From SSEF01 sp964604195 (lineage in GTDB: Bacteria; Patescibacteriota; Minisyncoccia; Moranbacterales; UBA1568): a stretch of DNA of 17,526 nt. The position numbers and the translations under genes are program-made. Below, piece after piece: positions 14,408 through 17,526 of the stretch. The stretch is from assembly GCA_964604195.1 (NCBI GenBank), contig CAZRXW010000019.1:1-17526 (forward strand), written 5' to 3'. The notes beneath the pieces are model-generated. The model saw nothing but the letters and a program-made list of their open reading frames with translations. It was not told the origin of the DNA and did not search any database. Positions within the stretch are counted from its first letter, which is position 1; every line of letters starts with the position of its first letter.

Positions 14408-14443
14408 CGTCCGAAGACGCCATATCAAATGAAGTAGATATGG
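14408..14443 (-). other. Hairpins at the 3' end of 23S rRNA
   Basis: CCATATC/GATATGG (14420-14443) spans the expected 3' end, and CGTC-TTCG-GACG (14408-14419), a UUCG tetraloop hairpin, follows. They are probably part of precursor processing. The exact 23S 3' end is not determined by sequence. Confidence 0.4.
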
Positions 14444-14562
14444 ATCGTATTAGTATTGCTCGGCTGAACCCCTCACAGGGCGTACACCTGCAACCTATCA
14501 ACCTGGTCATCTTCCAGGACTTCCTCATTAGTAAACTAATGACGTGACCTTATCTTGAGCTC

Positions 14563-14595
<33 letters not shown>

Positions 14596-14738
14596 TGCCC
14601 GAACATAGCCACTCTGCAGTGCTCCTGGCGGAACAGCAGATACACCAGAGGTTCGTTCTTTCCGGTCCTCTCGTACTAGGAAAGAGTTCTCTCAAGTCAC
14701 TTACGCCTACAGCAGATAGGAAACCAACCTGTCTCACG

Positions 14739-15109
14739 CATGTTACCACTTGTTACCAAGTGCATTGGACTATAGCTTCACCCCGCTCTTTTTAGTAAAA
14801 GGGCTGGGCTGTTGACGTTTAGTCTCTACGGGCTCTACTCAAATCGAGTAAATTCCCTCGGTATTATCCTCGTATTAAGAGGACTCCACCGAAACGAGTC
14901 AACTTGTTCCTTTCTCTTTTTTATAAGAAAGGACCGCCGTGATGTGATTGATTTCTTTAGTCTATCTTTTGCAAAAACGAAAAACCCTATTTGATGTCTT
15001 CTTCCTCGGATTCAAACTGCTAAAAAACTGAATCATGAATACAGAATCAAAAATCATGAAAGAAAAATATTCTCAATTCATAATTCTCAATTCTCAATTC
15101 CGTTCTTTA
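14739..15109 (-). mobile_element. ORF-less group I intron after 23S position 2593
   Basis: 371 nt. The flanking exons ...GGGTTCAAACCGT and CGTGAGACAG... join to the normal sequence around U2593/C2594, the site used by many organellar introns, including the one encoding I-CreI. The intron ends in G, as group I introns do. The catalytic core is clear: GAGACTAAACG and CTATAGTCC pair as P7 (GACTA/TAGTC), with a P8 hairpin (AGCCC..GGGGT) between them. At the 5' end the exon CCGT can pair with ACGG eight nt into the intron, a likely P1. No ORF is present. The 5' third is AT-rich with short repeats. Boundaries are accurate to about one base. Confidence 0.88.
15068..15101. repeat. Short AT-rich tandem repeat in the intron
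   Basis: The unit CTCAATT occurs four times, twice as TTCTCAATTCTCAATT, near the 5' end of the 2593 intron (on the - strand). It lies outside the catalytic core, in a peripheral position where length changes would be tolerated. Confidence 0.6.
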
Positions 15110-15115
15110 ACGGTT

Positions 15116-15166
<51 letters not shown>

Positions 15167-15173
15167 GCTTCTC

Positions 15174-15216
<43 letters not shown>

Positions 15217-15436
15217 ATCGTCGATATGGACTCTTGGATAGGATCAGCCTGTTATCCCCAGGGTAACTTTTATCTGATGATCTTCCACACTCCTACGAGT
15301 GATGGTCGGTTCACTAAATTCTACTTTCGTAACTGATCGACTGATCGGTCTTTCAGTAAAGCTGACTTGTGCTTTTGCGCTATCGGCCCGATTTCCATCC
15401 GGACCTAGTCAACCTTTGTAAACGCCTCCGTTGCTT

Positions 15437-15468
<32 letters not shown>

Positions 15469-15738
15469 ACCAGGCACTGTCCCCCCGCCGGATTACGGCG
15501 GCAGGTTAGAAATAAAATCTTTGCAGGGTGGTATTCCAGTGATGACTCCACACCGCCCGGAAGCAGTGCTTCATAGTCTCCCACCTATGCTCGGCAACAA
15601 AAACTCTATTTCAATACCAAGTTGTAGTAAAGCTCCATGGGGTCTTTTCGTCTTGCTGTAGGTCGACGGCATCTTTACCGTCATTGCAATTTCACCGGGA
15701 TGTTCGTTGAGACAGTTTCCAAGTCGTTACACCTTTCA

Positions 15739-15773
<35 letters not shown>

Positions 15774-16559
15774 CTCTTGTGTTAGCTCATTGTCGCCAAT
15801 GAGGACGGACTCTCTTTTCTCGCAACCTTTTGTCACGAGCTTAGCATTTGGTCTCTGAGGATTCTAAAAACCGAGAAGTTTTCTGCTGATTCATTTTCTC
15901 TACTCTTCGTGCAATCGATCGCATCCCACGTAACGTAAGATGTTTTTTCAACTGCATTTGGTGAAGAATATTTGCAAAATGCTTGAAATCTTCTTGTTTG
16001 GCTGTACGAAGCGTATGTTGTTTGAAGAAAGGAATAATGATATTCAACAATTCTCCTTGTGATCGAACGCAGTATCGATAGATGTGTTCTCGATGGTTAT
16101 CATACCGTCGATTGACAAATATCTTGCCGCATCCAAAGAAGTGTTGCAAGAACTCGAGTGATACTTTACTTTTTCCGCCTTGTGTCACCACAAATTCCGG
16201 GAAAATCTGCCACCCACTTTTGGTGGTAGCATTTTTAATAAAGCTCACCGAGAAGCACCCTTCTCCGTCAACATAGCCAGTTATCCAGCCAATGGTCTTT
16301 AGTCTTTCCTGCTGATTGTCTGGTAGCCTCCTTTTGAGAGAAGCAACACAAGATGGTTTGTCACCGGGCATAATGTTCTATGGAACAATTATACCATAGG
16401 TACCTCTTGATACTCCAGAGTTTCCAGCATATGGCTAAGGTTTTGGGACTCTTCTAAGTTTCCCTAGAAGAAGCAATTACTTTTCCTTGTGGAACTTCGC
16501 TGTTTTACACACTCCTACAATCGTCCCAGTCCTTCTGAAACCTCTTACGAAGTCTCAGA
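15774..16559 (-). mobile_element. Group I intron after 23S position 1931 with homing endonuclease gene
   Basis: 786 nt. The exons ...AACTATAATCGTCCTAAGGT and AGCGAAATTCC... join to the universally conserved sequence at U1931/A1932, a known site of group I introns in Thermotoga, Simkania and chloroplasts. The intron ends in G. Upstream of the ORF there is GTAATTGC followed by a hairpin CTTCTA/TTAGAAG, consistent with P4-P5. Downstream are GAGACC, a CTCG/CGAG hairpin (P8) and GAGTCC, consistent with P7-P8 with a bulged base. The core is less canonical than in the 2593 intron, and P1 pairing is ambiguous by one base. The endonuclease gene fills the middle of the intron. Confidence 0.85.
15841..16371 (-). 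CDS. LAGLIDADG homing endonuclease (single motif)
   Basis: 176 residues, similar in size to I-CreI (163). One LAGLIDADG helix is visible, IGWITGYVDGEGCFSV (27-42), with Glu37 at the metal-binding acidic position. The following text is typical of the family: PEFVVTQGGKSKVSLEFLQHFFG with GKIFVNRR, and the downstream IIPFFKQHTLRTAKQEDF. A single motif means it should act as a homodimer and cut an intronless 23S gene near position 1931 so that the intron is copied in. The ATG at 16371 lacks a Shine-Dalgarno. The frame is intact with no stop or frameshift, so the element may still be active. The stop codon lies inside the intron core between the P7 and P8 strands. Confidence 0.93.
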   Translation of the reverse strand: MPGDKPSCVASLKRRLPDNQQERLKTIGWITGYVDGEGCFSVSFIKNATTKSGWQIFPEFVVTQGGKSKVSLEFLQHFFGCGKIFVNRRYDNHREHIYRYCVRSQGELLNIIIPFFKQHTLRTAKQEDFKHFANILHQMQLKKHLTLRGMRSIARRVEKMNQQKTSRFLESSETKC

Positions 16560-16745
16560 ACCTTAGGACGATTATAGTTATCGCCGACGTTCACTGGCGC
16601 TTCGGGGATTGGCGTGAACCGCTCCCGTTAACGTTCCAGCACTGGTCAGGTGTCACCCCCTATACTTCCCATTACTGGTTTGCAGAGAGTTGTGTTTTTG
16701 GTAAACAGTCGCTTGAAAAACTTTCGCTGCGTCCGACTCTCCATT

Positions 16746-17155
16746 CAATCCTCCAACCATCGAAGAAATGGTCGCTGGGGACCTTGGTTATCCTAATGTT
16801 TGCTTATCAGGCATTAAGTGCTGCGTTCGACTCGCCTCGTTGGGGCTTCCCCCGATCTCACTTTCGAGACGTTATCGAACATTTTCACGTTCCCCAACTC
16901 CCTCCAACTCGTCGTCGGCAGTAACCCATCTCTCGATAGGCAAAGGGGTGCACCAATTTCGCTCGCCGCTACTTTCGATACCGTGATTGCAGGGCTTCGT
17001 GTACAAGCGCGCTTACCCCAGACCTCTTGCGCCGGCGTAGCAACTTTCGTCACATAGCCATTTGCTCATTCCGCAGGGCGCGCCCCTACAACAGCACAAA
17101 CATTTACTTTCACCAAGGTCCCAGCGATTGACTTATTTTCTTCATTGAAGAATTC
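16746..17155 (-). other. Large insertion in helix 63 of 23S rRNA
   Basis: In ordinary bacteria helix 63 is a short hairpin (base GCTCTTT/AAAGAGC in Bacillus). Here its base is preserved as GGCTCTCCATT (17156 and up) and AATGGAGAGTC (16737-16745), but about 410 nt replace the usual ~20-nt tip. The insert itself starts with a long stem: 16773-16788 pairs with 17112-17126 over 15 bp with one bulge. Inside are several small hairpins, for example AACGT-GAAA-ATGTT. No group I or group II core elements and no convincing protein are seen. It may be retained as an expansion segment or cut out as an intervening sequence, leaving fragmented 23S. Confidence 0.78.
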
Positions 17156-17526
17156 AATGGAGAGCCGGAAAGACATATCGCGAACTTACGTCTAGCTTTT
17201 TTGCCTAGTTCCTTAACGAATGCTCTCCCGTTCATCTTAGGCTACTCGCCCTGTCCACCTGTGTCGGTTTGCGGTACGGATTGATACGTATACACCTTAG
17301 AAGCTTTTCCTGGCACCGTGCTCCTCTCCCTTCACCGGTATTGCTACCAGTCACGCGTGAACACTTGGGCTCGTGCTAGACGGATTTGCCTATCTAGCAC
17401 CCTCATGTCCCCGACCCCAATCCAATAAGGGGCGAAGAGTACAACAATGCGTCACTCCTTCGAATACGTATCAAGTTCAGGAATATTAACCTGATGTCCA
17501 TCGACTACGCCTTTCAGCCTCGCCTT

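Noticed and set aside
16814..17057. 79-residue open frames on both strands inside the helix 63 insert
   Set aside because: They have no homing endonuclease or 23S intervening-sequence protein motif. The structured RNA, with many hairpins, explains the sequence better.
16746..17155. Helix 63 insert as a third group I or a group II intron
   Set aside because: No P7-type GACTA/TAGTC pair, no domain V-like hairpin and no terminal G at a known site were found. The ends pair with each other as an extended helix instead.

Overview
The window looks like a piece of chromosome from a member of the Candidate Phyla Radiation (Patescibacteria). I base this on a combination of features. The 23S rRNA gene is interrupted by group I introns. 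Most start codons lack a Shine-Dalgarno sequence. An orphan membrane-anchored solute-binding protein sits next to secG. A small membrane protein carries a Cys-Asp-Gly / Gly-Ile-Asp-Cys-Gly-Gly cluster. RNase J and a bifunctional glucose/mannose-6-phosphate isomerase are present. This placement is an inference; no phylogeny was run. The standard bacterial code fits all genes.

Layout: 51-1151 holds the GTPase gene ychF (- strand) and its terminator. 1209-1378 is a spacer with a REP-like palindrome and a terminator. 1426-2655 (-) encodes a GC-rich, Cys-rich secreted protein that looks foreign. 2876-4213 (+) is a phosphomannomutase/phosphoglucomutase. It is followed by a near-consensus promoter, a short putative RNA, a terminator and a doubtful 120-residue ORF. 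4800-6153 (-) carries trpS and a rhodanese-fold protein without its catalytic cysteine. 6223-8247 (-) is RNase J, with tRNA-Leu(CAG) upstream. 8548-11575 (-) is a run of secG, a family 5 solute-binding protein and the PGI/PMI isomerase. 11720-13707 (-) is a two-gene unit, a membrane protein coupled to rodA. From 13748 to the right edge lies the 3' part of an rRNA operon on the - strand, read as 23S, tRNA-Met, an abnormal tRNA, 5S, terminator.

Functional links: the mutase and PGI/PMI are both sugar-phosphate enzymes that can supply glucose- and mannose-derived precursors for surface polysaccharide. RodA builds the wall. SecG and the solute-binding protein act at the membrane. YchF, TrpS, RNase J, the tRNAs and the rRNAs serve translation and RNA turnover.

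The most unusual part is the 23S rRNA gene. It has a 786-nt group I intron with a LAGLIDADG endonuclease gene after position 1931 (E. coli numbering), an ORF-less 371-nt group I intron after 2593, and an insertion of roughly 400 nt in the tip of helix 63, the place where eukaryotes carry expansion segment ES27L. That insertion contains a copy of a conserved domain I motif. The 23S-5S spacer also holds a tRNA-like gene whose anticodon arm does not fold normally. E. coli positions were assigned by eye from remembered sequence.
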